Shown here one piece after another: positions 1-7,364 of a stretch of DNA of 64,000 nucleotides. The notes beneath the pieces are model-generated. The model saw only the letters and a list, made by a program, of their open reading frames with translations, did no database searches and was not told where the DNA came from. The stretch lies in the NCBI GenBank assembly GCA_052148715.1, contig JBKQHQ010000240.1, forward strand, positions 1 through 64,000, given 5' to 3'. This stretch comes from JBKQHQ01 sp052148715. GTDB taxonomy: Bacteria > Pseudomonadota > Alphaproteobacteria > Rhizobiales > Xanthobacteraceae. The position numbers and the translations under genes are program-made. Position 1 is the first letter of the stretch. Every line of letters begins with the position of its first letter.

Positions 1-950
1 TGGCGGCAATCCAGGAAGCGTCGTTGCGCGGGCAAATCGACGCCACGAACGAGCTCATCACCATCAATCGGAAGATGCTCGATATCCTGAAGAACCAATT
101 CACCAACGGCTATGCCAGCCGCAACGATGTCGCGCTCCAGGAGGCGGCGCTGGCGCAGGTCGAGGCGACCTTGCCACCGTTGCGCAAAGCCTTGGAGATC
201 CAGCGCGATCTGCTGTCGGCCCTGGCCGGCCGGTATCCGAGCCAAGAGCCGAAGGAGATCTTCAAGCTCGCCGGCATGACCCTGCCGATCGATCTGCCGG
301 TCAGCCTGCCGTCGCAACTGGTCGAGCAGCGTCCCGACGTGCGCTCGGCGGAAGAGCAACTGCACTCGGCCGGCGCGCTCGTCGGCGTCGCCACCGCCAA
401 CATGCTGCCGAATATCACGCTCAGCGCCAACGGCGGCTATACGGCGACGCAGCTTGCCGGACTGTTCAGCCCCCCCAACTTGTTTTGGACCGTCGCCGGC
501 AACGCGACGCAGCCGATCTTCGACGGGCTGACCTTGCTGCACCAACGCCGCGCCGCCGAAGCGACATACGAGCAGGCGGCATGGAACTACCGCGGCGCCG
601 TGATCACGGCCATGCAGAACGTCGCCGATTCGCTGCGGGCGCTGCAAAACGACGCCGACGCCCTCAAGGCGGCCCGCGACTTCGAACGCGCCGCCAAGAT
701 CAGCCTCGATCTCGCGCAGCAGCAGATGCAAACCGGCTACGCCAACGTCCTCGTCCTGCTCACCGCCGAGCAGACCTACCAGCAAGCGCGGTTGCAAGTG
801 GTGCAGGCGCAGGCCAACCGCTTGTCCGACGCCGCGGCGCTGTTCCAGGCGCTGGGCGGCGGCTGGTGGAACCGGGTCACGCACCCGCCCGAGCTGAAGC
901 TCGATGTCGCCACCGCGCAAGTCACCCCGCTCGCCGACAAGCACGAGTAG
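1..950 (+). CDS. RND efflux outer-membrane factor (NodT/OprM family), 5' partial
   Basis: This is the C-terminal two thirds of a TolC-like outer-membrane channel of a tripartite RND pump. The reading frame is open to the left window edge, so the true start and the lipoprotein signal lie outside. The visible protein has the family's two repeated halves: long alternating helices with strand segments, the sequence around VEQRPDVRSAEEQL, and a second-half motif reading QPIFDGLTLLHQRRAAEATYE-like, both typical of NodT proteins. It ends at TAG after a short charged tail. The periplasmic adaptor and inner-membrane pump are expected upstream of the window. Family assignment is firm; substrate cannot be inferred. 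Confidence 0.9.
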   Translation, partial: AAIQEASLRGQIDATNELITINRKMLDILKNQFTNGYASRNDVALQEAALAQVEATLPPLRKALEIQRDLLSALAGRYPSQEPKEIFKLAGMTLPIDLPVSLPSQLVEQRPDVRSAEEQLHSAGALVGVATANMLPNITLSANGGYTATQLAGLFSPPNLFWTVAGNATQPIFDGLTLLHQRRAAEATYEQAAWNYRGAVITAMQNVADSLRALQNDADALKAARDFERAAKISLDLAQQQMQTGYANVLVLLTAEQTYQQARLQVVQAQANRLSDAAALFQALGGGWWNRVTHPPELKLDVATAQVTPLADKHE

Positions 951-994
951 CTCCGGCCACGCATTCGGGTGCTCCACGGACTAAACACACAAGA

Positions 995-1012
995 CCCGGG
1001 ATGACGTCCGGG
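995..1012. terminator. Small GC hairpin between convergent genes
   Basis: A five-base-pair CCCGG/CCGGG stem with an eight-base loop sits in the 77-base gap between the converging efflux gene and the stator-like operon. There is no clear T tract, so a terminator role is only suggested by position. Confidence 0.25.
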
Positions 1013-1027
1013 AAATTACGGCTCGCT

Positions 1028-2074
1028 CTATCCCGACTTGCGCGTCCGGATCTCGATCCGCCGCCGCTCGCGGACGTCGCCCTGCCCGTCCCATTTGGTC
1101 AGCTTGCCGTCGGTGTCGATGAGCTGCGCGGCCGAGAGCGGTAGGATGCGAAAGGCCCGCAGCCGCGCATCCGCCGACAGCACTTTGACCACCGCCAACG
1201 CCCGCGCGAGGCCGAGCCCGGCATTGTCGGACCATTGCAGGGCCGAGGCGTCACTCTCGCCCGCGGTCACCGAGGCGAGATTGCGGTCGAGGTTCGATGC
1301 GCGGGAGCTCACCGGCTGCTCGTCGGTGTGACCGATGACCTCAATCACGTCGACATCGAACGATTCGGCGATCTGCAGCAGCCGGTTGACCACGACGGTG
1401 CGCAACGCGGTCTCGAAATCAAGCCGCAATTCGGCGCTGCCGGCGGCGAAGAAATATCCGCCGGCCTCGCTCAGATTGATGATCGGCGGCCAGTCGTGCC
1501 CTTTATGCTCCTTGTCGTCAGGCGGTTTGCCGGCGGCGATCCCCTTCTCGACGAGCGCGGCGATCTCTTGCGGCGTCAGCTTCGCGGCGGTCTTGTCGGC
1601 GACCGCGTCGTCGATGGCCGAGGCGAGCGCCGCCCCCCTGGCGACCTTTTCGGGGTCGATCCCCTCTTTCAGAAGCTGCGCGATCTTGGCAAAGGAATTG
1701 CTCTCCTCCGCCAGCGACGTCCGTGCGACACCCTGGCGTTCGATGCTGGACACGATGTCGTTGCTTTCGACCAATTTGCGCCAGAACTCGTCGATATCAC
1801 GTTGCGAGGCCAACCCGGCCGAGCGGTCGACGAGTTCGGCCAATCGCGTGTTCTTCCTGATCCTGTCGACATAGACTTCGTCGGCCGCCGCAACCGCCTC
1901 GACTTTCTTCAGCCGCGACACCGCTTCGTCTCGCTTGAGGCGCTCGTTGGCGAGGACGACGCCGACGGCGATGAGCAGGCAGAAGACGAGGAGCAGCATG
2001 ATCTCGGCCATCGTCAGGCCGAGGACAAGGCCTTGGCGATACGAGGCCGACTGCCGTCCGATCGTGCCAAACAT
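1028..2074 (-). CDS. OmpA/MotB/ZorB-like protein, last gene of stator-like operon
   Basis: A 348-residue protein with one N-terminal membrane helix (about residues 17-41), a helical linker and a C-terminal OmpA/MotB-like domain. The helix reads TMAEIMLLLVFCLLI, which lines up with the MotB/ZorB helix carrying the ion-binding acid; here the acid is Glu24 rather than the usual Asp. The C-terminal domain shows the family marks: a FFAAGSAEL strand, GHTDEQP near residue 248, and a final RRRIEIRT strand. MotB-type proteins anchor to peptidoglycan and form a proton channel with a MotA-type partner. Start is an ATG overlapping the upstream stop as TGATG, with GGGAG upstream. The region between GHTD and the final strand is longer than in typical OmpA domains. 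Function is inferred from architecture. Confidence 0.7.
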   Translation of the reverse strand: MFGTIGRQSASYRQGLVLGLTMAEIMLLLVFCLLIAVGVVLANERLKRDEAVSRLKKVEAVAAADEVYVDRIRKNTRLAELVDRSAGLASQRDIDEFWRKLVESNDIVSSIERQGVARTSLAEESNSFAKIAQLLKEGIDPEKVARGAALASAIDDAVADKTAAKLTPQEIAALVEKGIAAGKPPDDKEHKGHDWPPIINLSEAGGYFFAAGSAELRLDFETALRTVVVNRLLQIAESFDVDVIEVIGHTDEQPVSSRASNLDRNLASVTAGESDASALQWSDNAGLGLARALAVVKVLSADARLRAFRILPLSAAQLIDTDGKLTKWDGQGDVRERRRIEIRTRKSG

Positions 2075-3402
2075 CAGCCGATGGTCTCCCGTCGCGGCGT
2101 CGGGCGCCGGGTGCGAAGCTCGTCGGCGGCACCCGATATCCGCTCGGCAGCCCGGGTGAGCGTTTGCGCGCTCGCTTCGATCGCCGGCAGCACCTCGCGC
2201 AGGCGATCGGTCTGCGTCGCCGCCTCCACCCCCGACTTGACCAGAACGTCGGTAAAGGTCCGCATCGAGAGGTCGGTCTTGTCCAGCAACGACCAGAGAA
2301 TATCGACGTGGGCGCGCGAATTGGTCTTGAACTCGTCGAGGATCTCCGCCATCGCCCGGATCGTCTTGGTCGCCGCCTCGAGCGCCGCGCGGTTGGTGCT
2401 GGCCGCCGAGCCGAACTCCTGCCGCAGCGCGACGATCGAGTCGATCGACTTCTTCGTGGTGGCATTGGCCGTGCTGAGGGCATTGGTGACGGCCTCGGTC
2501 TGCCCGTCCGCTTGAGCCGCGAACCGGTCGACCGCCTGCGCCAGCGCTTGCGCCATCGGCTCGAGGCGGACCTCGATGACGCGGTCCGGCGTCTGCATGG
2601 CGGAAAGCTTGGCGACGACACCGTCGAGCGCGGCGGAGATTGCAGCGGCGCGCTCCGACAGCTTTTCGGTCTCGGCCGCGAGTTGCCCGACACTCGCGGT
2701 AAGCGCGGTGCCCATGGTCTTGGTCAGCTCGCCGAGCACATCCGCCGACTGGCGCGAGGCGGTCTCGACCGGCAGCGTCAGTTTCGACGTGACGTCTTCG
2801 AGGCTCGCCACGAACTTGGCAGCGATGGCGTCGAACTTCTCAACCACCTGGCTGAAAGAGTCGGCGGCGGCCTGTTGTGCGGAGCGGCGGAAGTGGCTGA
2901 ACTCGACAACGGTGCTGTCGAGCTCGCGCCGCACCCGGCGCGCGGCATCGGCGAGCTCGAGACGCATGATGCGCTCGACCTCGATCGGATCCCGGCGCAT
3001 TTGATTGAAGATCACCCGCAGACCGATACCGGTGATGGTCGAGCCGATGGCGATACCGAAGTTCTGCACGATCTCCTCGGCCGCGCGGGTGGCGGTGAAT
3101 TGATAGAGGGAGACGCCGAGGCTCGTGAGCGTGAAGAGGAACCCCATGTAGTAAAGATTGTCGCCGGACTGATCGTCGCGCAGGCGCAAGCTTGTGGCGA
3201 GGCCAATCAGCAGCGCATAGGCCAGCATGATCGCAACCGGCACGAACGTGACGAAAAACTGCTCGATCCCGGCGAGCTTGGCCACGACGATGTAGGCGCA
3301 CCCGCCGACGACAAAGAGCATAAACAAGATGGTGTTGATGCCGGCGGCGTGGGCAGCTTCGGTCAATCGTCCGGCCCGGGGCGGAAACTGCTCTTCTGCC
3401 AC
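2074..3402 (-). CDS. MotA/TolQ/ExbB (ZorA)-like stator protein with long coiled tail
   Basis: A 442-residue protein with four predicted membrane helices at about 22-44, 49-71, 84-103 and 111-132, then about 300 cytoplasmic residues rich in Ala, Glu and Thr that look coiled-coil. Helices three and four (FLFTLTSLGVSLYQF, then FGIAIGSTITGIGLRVIFNQ) match the two conserved helices of the MotA/TolQ/ExbB family, where a Gly-rich helix is followed by a helix with small residues and T-x-x-GL. A long helical tail is a ZorA feature. Start is GTG directly after the upstream TGA, with AAGGGGTGGG before it. With the following OmpA/MotB-like gene it forms a likely ion-driven stator pair. The match is divergent and needs a profile search. 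Confidence 0.6.
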   Translation of the reverse strand: MAEEQFPPRAGRLTEAAHAAGINTILFMLFVVGGCAYIVVAKLAGIEQFFVTFVPVAIMLAYALLIGLATSLRLRDDQSGDNLYYMGFLFTLTSLGVSLYQFTATRAAEEIVQNFGIAIGSTITGIGLRVIFNQMRRDPIEVERIMRLELADAARRVRRELDSTVVEFSHFRRSAQQAAADSFSQVVEKFDAIAAKFVASLEDVTSKLTLPVETASRQSADVLGELTKTMGTALTASVGQLAAETEKLSERAAAISAALDGVVAKLSAMQTPDRVIEVRLEPMAQALAQAVDRFAAQADGQTEAVTNALSTANATTKKSIDSIVALRQEFGSAASTNRAALEAATKTIRAMAEILDEFKTNSRAHVDILWSLLDKTDLSMRTFTDVLVKSGVEAATQTDRLREVLPAIEASAQTLTRAAERISGAADELRTRRPTPRRETIG

Positions 3403-4230
3403 TCAGCCCACCCCTTGCAGCTTGTTTGCCTGCTTCAGCCGGCCCTTGTTATCGCGAATCCAGTCCGCCCAAAACCGGATGTGCTCGACGGAGTTTATCG
3501 ACCGCGCCGTCGTCCGCTGGATGTAATAGATAGTCACTTCGGCGCCATGCAGGTCGGTCTGCACTTTGCGATAAGCGCGCGAAGCTTTGTAGCGGGCATA
3601 GGACAAATCCCCCGAATATTGCGAATAGTCGGGCTCATGCTCCAGCATGTCGGAGACGATCACGAGGGATTTTGGGATGTCATCGGCGAGCCGGCCGGTA
3701 AAACGATCCACCGCGATACGCTGGACCGTTTCCATGATCGGCGACGTCTTGCCGGGCGCCGGGTGGAACCCGGCGTCAAGGGCCTCTTCGAGCGGTTGGC
3801 GAAATCCTTCCATCCACCGTTTCTTAGCAAGGCGCGGATTTGCGGTGTACTCGCTCAAGCCCGACCCGTCACCTGGATTGCAGCGCGCAAAGATCGATTT
3901 GCCCCCCGGACTATTCGGGTCGAGGAGTCGCATCTCAAGTAATCCATAGGCCGGTAGGGTCTCGGCCATGTCGATGAGCGCGGATTTGACCTCGCGCCTG
4001 GCGATGTCCTGGATGTCGTCGGTCGAATCGAGCAGAACCACGGTAATCGAGCGAGGTCCGTCCACCGGACACAACGAGGAAGGATCGAGCGTGGGTGGGC
4101 GCGCCGCGGTCGCGTAGACGTAGGCGCCCGCCGCCAAGATGCCGAGCGCGAGCACGGCCAGCGCCCCGCCGAGCAGATGCTTGCGCAGCTCGCCCGGATT
4201 GCTGCTACGCCGCCTTGGCCGACCCGGCAA
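3403..4230 (-). CDS. Membrane-anchored vWA-like protein in stator-like operon
   Basis: A 275-residue protein with a short basic N-terminus, one signal-anchor helix (about residues 19-41) and an extracytoplasmic domain. I chose TTG at 4230 because GGAGGAGAAG lies just upstream and the frame has no better start; this overlaps the preceding gene by 26 bases, as expected for coupled translation. The domain begins with a hydrophobic strand ending in LLDSTDD, later shows KTSPIMET and LVIVSDMLEH. The spacing of DSTD, Thr and SD recalls the MIDAS site of von Willebrand A domains, but the match is partial. I do not recognise the family more precisely. Its place between the coiled membrane protein and the stator pair suggests a periplasmic component of the same complex. 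Confidence 0.55.
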   Translation of the reverse strand: MPGRPRRRSSNPGELRKHLLGGALAVLALGILAAGAYVYATAARPPTLDPSSLCPVDGPRSITVVLLDSTDDIQDIARREVKSALIDMAETLPAYGLLEMRLLDPNSPGGKSIFARCNPGDGSGLSEYTANPRLAKKRWMEGFRQPLEEALDAGFHPAPGKTSPIMETVQRIAVDRFTGRLADDIPKSLVIVSDMLEHEPDYSQYSGDLSYARYKASRAYRKVQTDLHGAEVTIYYIQRTTARSINSVEHIRFWADWIRDNKGRLKQANKLQGVG

Positions 4231-5665
4231 CGGTCTTCTCCTCCACCAACTCGTCAATCTCGCGATAGCTCGCAAAGGCGCGCTCGAACTCGGCGTGAAT
4301 GGCCTGGATCTGCCCAACCAGGACGCCCTGCGAGTCCGCGATCGAGCGCCGCAAGTCCTCGCGCGCCGACGTTTCCAGCAATTCCTGCTCGATCGGAAAT
4401 TTCTCCAGAGTATAGGAGGAGGAAAACCGTGGCGGGGTCGGGGTCGTCCGCGCGCGCTTGTTCGCCTCGCGGTAGGCGGCGAGGAGCACATTCGCCGCCC
4501 GCTCAAGATGCGACTGGTGCGCAGCGAACAGGCGAACCAGGCGGGCCCGGCTCTCGAGAATGGAATCGTGCTCGCCGCGCCGGACCGCAAGGTCGCGGTT
4601 CGCCTCCTCCAGAACGCTGATCGCCTCGTCGCGGATCTCGAGCAGGCGCGTGATCAGGTCATTCTTGCGCACGATGTAGGCGTCATGGGCGTTGGCCCGC
4701 CGCTTTTCCAACCGCCCGTATCCGGGATAGGGGTCGAAGACGAGAAAAGCGTCGGCAAAGGCGATCAATGAGCACAAGATCCCGAGCCCGAAGAAGAGCC
4801 AGGTTTTCACATCGCCGATCCCCAAAGGGTCCCGTTGCAGACGCATCAGCACCTCGTGCCCGGCATCGGAAGCGAGCGACGCCGCCACTTCACGATAGTG
4901 CGCAAGCGCGAGGTTGAGCGAGATCGCCAGTACCATATAGGCCAGCAGCGCCAGAAGCCCCAAGAACTTGCGCAAAACGTTGCGATGGTTGAGCTCGCGC
5001 ACACCGACGGCCGCAATGAGAAAGCTTACGCCGACGTTGAGCAGCGCGAAGGTGAAGGCTTCCGCCGCGCCCCCCAAGTATCCGAGCTCGCTTCCCTTGG
5101 CCAGAAAGAAGCCGTTGAGAAACACCTCGAAGACGAAGACGATGAGCAGAACCCCGATCTTGATGGTGAGATTGCCGCCCGATGCGGAGCGCGCGGTCCG
5201 CTTCAGCTTGTGGCGCCGCTGGAATTCGTCGCGTTCGCCCTCGAGATCGCGCAGATGCCGGCGCAGGCCGTGCAGCTCGTCGCGGCCTTGGGCTGCCTCC
5301 GCGCGAAATTCGCTGACGGCCGCGGGCGCGGCCTGTCGAATGGTTCCGAACCGTCCCTCGAAGTCGAGGCCCGCCAGGCGCTCTTTATAGGTGCGGAGCT
5401 CGTCGAGCAGGACCCCGTGGGCGGTGTTCTTCTCCGCCTCCACGCGTTCGACGACAGTGTTCTCGACGTCGTCGAAGGCGACGGTGCCGGCGGCAGGTTC
5501 CTCGCGGGCGCCGCGCTCGGCGCCGGTCTTTGCCAGCGCCAGATCCGCCGCGAGCTTGTCGGTATTGAGTGCCGGGAAGATCTCAAGCGACGGCCGATAG
5601 TCATGCTGCTGGCGCTTCAGCCCGTTGACAAGGCGACTGAGCGCGGACTGCTGTGTCAATTCCAT
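4205..5665 (-). CDS. Four-TM coiled-coil membrane protein, first gene of stator-like operon
   Basis: A 486-residue protein of unknown family. About 160 N-terminal residues are charged and helical, followed by four membrane helices (roughly residues 170-195, 205-230, 240-262 and 295-315) and a C-terminal helical domain of about 170 residues with Arg/Glu-rich heptad-like sequence. Both large ends are predicted cytoplasmic. Start is ATG at 5665 with GGGACG upstream; an upstream in-frame extension is Cys/Arg-rich and unlikely. It is the promoter-proximal gene of four overlapping or abutting genes, so it probably scaffolds or regulates the MotA-like and OmpA-like subunits encoded downstream. No catalytic motif was seen. 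Confidence 0.6.
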   Translation of the reverse strand: MELTQQSALSRLVNGLKRQQHDYRPSLEIFPALNTDKLAADLALAKTGAERGAREEPAAGTVAFDDVENTVVERVEAEKNTAHGVLLDELRTYKERLAGLDFEGRFGTIRQAAPAAVSEFRAEAAQGRDELHGLRRHLRDLEGERDEFQRRHKLKRTARSASGGNLTIKIGVLLIVFVFEVFLNGFFLAKGSELGYLGGAAEAFTFALLNVGVSFLIAAVGVRELNHRNVLRKFLGLLALLAYMVLAISLNLALAHYREVAASLASDAGHEVLMRLQRDPLGIGDVKTWLFFGLGILCSLIAFADAFLVFDPYPGYGRLEKRRANAHDAYIVRKNDLITRLLEIRDEAISVLEEANRDLAVRRGEHDSILESRARLVRLFAAHQSHLERAANVLLAAYREANKRARTTPTPPRFSSSYTLEKFPIEQELLETSAREDLRRSIADSQGVLVGQIQAIHAEFERAFASYREIDELVEEKTVAGSAKAA

Positions 5666-5959
5666 CGTCCCATACGCGGCCGGAAGTCCGGCCTTTGGCC
5701 CTGTCGTCCCCGATGATCGGGGCAAATTTAGCCCGTTTGTGGCTCGGTTGACAGGGTCGCAGCAATGCTCGCCGCGCCTTGCTCGTGATCCGACTCTGAC
5801 GCTTGGTCCCCAGGCGCCAGCCCTGATCACTAGCGCATTCAATGCCTTGTGTTGAATGCCCGTTCGCCGGCACGAACACGCGCCAACCGTCGGGTTCCGA
5901 TTGCAAAGGTGCGGGATAGGTTGACCTGCCCGCGCCACGACGCCGCGTTGCAGGGTGTG

Positions 5960-6352
5960 TCAGACGCGCTCGACGCGTTTGAGCCGTGCCGCGATAAGGG
6001 CGCCGAGCTCGTCGAAATCGATCGGCTTGGTGACGTATTCGTCGGCGCCGAGTTGCCGGCCCTTGAGCTGGTTGTCCCGATCCGAATTCGCGGTCAGAAA
6101 AACGAAGGGCATATTGGTGAAACGCGGCGCCAAGGCGCCCAGCCGCTCCAGCACATCGAACCCCGATAGGATCGGCAGGTTCACGTCCGACAGCACAAGA
6201 TCGGGCGCCTCCCGCAGGATGGCGGAAAAACCTTCCCCACCATCGTGCGCGACACTAACCGCAAAGCCGCGATCAATGAGCTCCTCGGCAATCAGCGCCG
6301 CGGTCTCTTGGTCGTCTTCGATACACAGGATCTTCTTACGAGCGTCCACCAT
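5960..6352 (-). CDS. Single-domain response regulator (CheY-like)
   Basis: A 130-residue receiver domain without an output domain. It has the acidic pair in CIEDDQ, the phosphoacceptor Asp in LVLSDVNLP, the conserved Thr/Ser position in FLTANSD, and the Lys in YVTKPID. Start is taken at ATG 6352 (MVDARKKILCIEDD); the upstream extension is not conserved-looking. The gene lies 295 bases upstream of the stator-like operon on the same strand, too far to be sure of cotranscription. Its kinase and target are not in the immediate neighbourhood. Confidence 0.85.
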   Translation of the reverse strand: MVDARKKILCIEDDQETAALIAEELIDRGFAVSVAHDGGEGFSAILREAPDLVLSDVNLPILSGFDVLERLGALAPRFTNMPFVFLTANSDRDNQLKGRQLGADEYVTKPIDFDELGALIAARLKRVERV

Positions 6353-6468
6353 GGCCGCGAGCGAGTATGGTGGAGAACAGGCGCGCCTTATACTGTGATG
6401 AATCACAGTTCCGCCGCCCTCCCCGGCGGCCTAGGATGCGTGACTGGTAGCGTAGTAGGGGGTGTTGC

Positions 6469-7158
6469 GTGAAGAAGTTTGTGCTCGGAAGCGCGGCGCT
6501 CGCCGCGCTGGTTGCGGCTTCGCCCGCGAACGCCGGCGATTGGCTCGATGCCCCGCCGGCCTACAGCAAAGCTCCCGCCGTTTACGATTGGACCGGGCTC
6601 TACGCCGGCATCATTGCCGGCGGCGGCTGGGGCGTCGTGCCTTGGGTGTCGGGTCCGGATGCTACGGCCGGCTCGACCAATATCGCCAACGGCCATTTTG
6701 GCGGCACGCTCGGCTACAACGCCCAAACCGTTTCATCATTCGTCTTGAGCACCGAAGCCGATCTTGCGTGGAACCACATCAACGCCACCGTCCCTCCCCT
6801 CTCCTGCGCGCCGAACTGCGAGCTCACGAGCAACTGGCTCGCAACCGCGCGCCTGCGGCTCGGCTATGCCTTCGATCGCGTCATGCCCTATGTGACCGGC
6901 GGCGTCTCGATCGGCGACCTGACCGCGGATATCGTCGGCCAGCCGCTAGGCAACCAGAGCGTCGTCAATCTCAGCTGGACCGTGGGCGTCGGCGTCGAGT
7001 TCGTCATCAACGGTCCGTGGACGGCCAAGGTCGAGTATTTGCACACGGACCTCAGCGGCATCAGCTGCGGCACGGCCTGCGGCGGCGGCCCGATCTCCAT
7101 GAATCTCAGCGACAACATCATCCGCGCCGGGCTGAACTACAGGCTCTGGGCCCACTGA
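6469..7158 (+). CDS. Omp25/Omp31-type outer-membrane beta-barrel protein
   Basis: A 229-residue exported protein of the small barrel family common in rhizobia. A signal peptide ends at SPANA/GDW; the mature start (W-L-D-A-P-P-A-Y, then YDWTGLYAGI) is the usual Omp25-type N-terminus. Alternating strands follow (for example LRLGYAFDRVMPYVTGG, GVEFVINGPWTAKVEYLH) and the protein ends in RAGLNYRLW plus two residues, close to the terminal aromatic barrel signature. Start is GTG with AGTAGGGGG upstream. Two Cys pairs (CAPNC and CGTAC) are visible and could form loop disulfides. Confidence 0.9.
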   Translation: MKKFVLGSAALAALVAASPANAGDWLDAPPAYSKAPAVYDWTGLYAGIIAGGGWGVVPWVSGPDATAGSTNIANGHFGGTLGYNAQTVSSFVLSTEADLAWNHINATVPPLSCAPNCELTSNWLATARLRLGYAFDRVMPYVTGGVSIGDLTADIVGQPLGNQSVVNLSWTVGVGVEFVINGPWTAKVEYLHTDLSGISCGTACGGGPISMNLSDNIIRAGLNYRLWAH

Positions 7159-7221
7159 CCTGAATTTCGCGGGCGGTGTACGATAAGTTCGATCGTCGAC
7201 ATAGGAACAACAAATTCAGCA

Positions 7222-7305
7222 CGTCATGGCCGTGCTTGTCACGGCCATCCACGCCTGTCCTGCCTCTCCAAGTCGTAGATCGCCGGAACAAGTCCGGCCA
7301 TGACG
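7222..7305. repeat. Palindromic intergenic repeat
   Basis: An imperfect inverted repeat: CGTCATGGCCG at the left end pairs with CGGCCATGACG at the right, with further internal complementarity. Elements of this look are scattered in intergenic DNA of Bradyrhizobium-like genomes. It lies between the barrel gene and the convergent EF-G-like gene and could end both transcripts. Confidence 0.6.
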
Positions 7306-7364
7306 AACCGTTGTTGTGAATTCGTTCACATTCACAATCTTCCGCTCGACCAGACAACCGTCGC

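Noticed and set aside
485..1144. A 219-codon plus-strand frame overlapping the efflux gene
   Set aside because: It is the +1 shadow of the outer-membrane factor gene, Arg-rich and without motifs.
1028..5665. A Zorya defence system
   Set aside because: Only the motor-like pair resembles ZorA and ZorB; ZorC, ZorD, ZorE or other known Zorya effectors are absent, and the other two genes are membrane proteins of other types.
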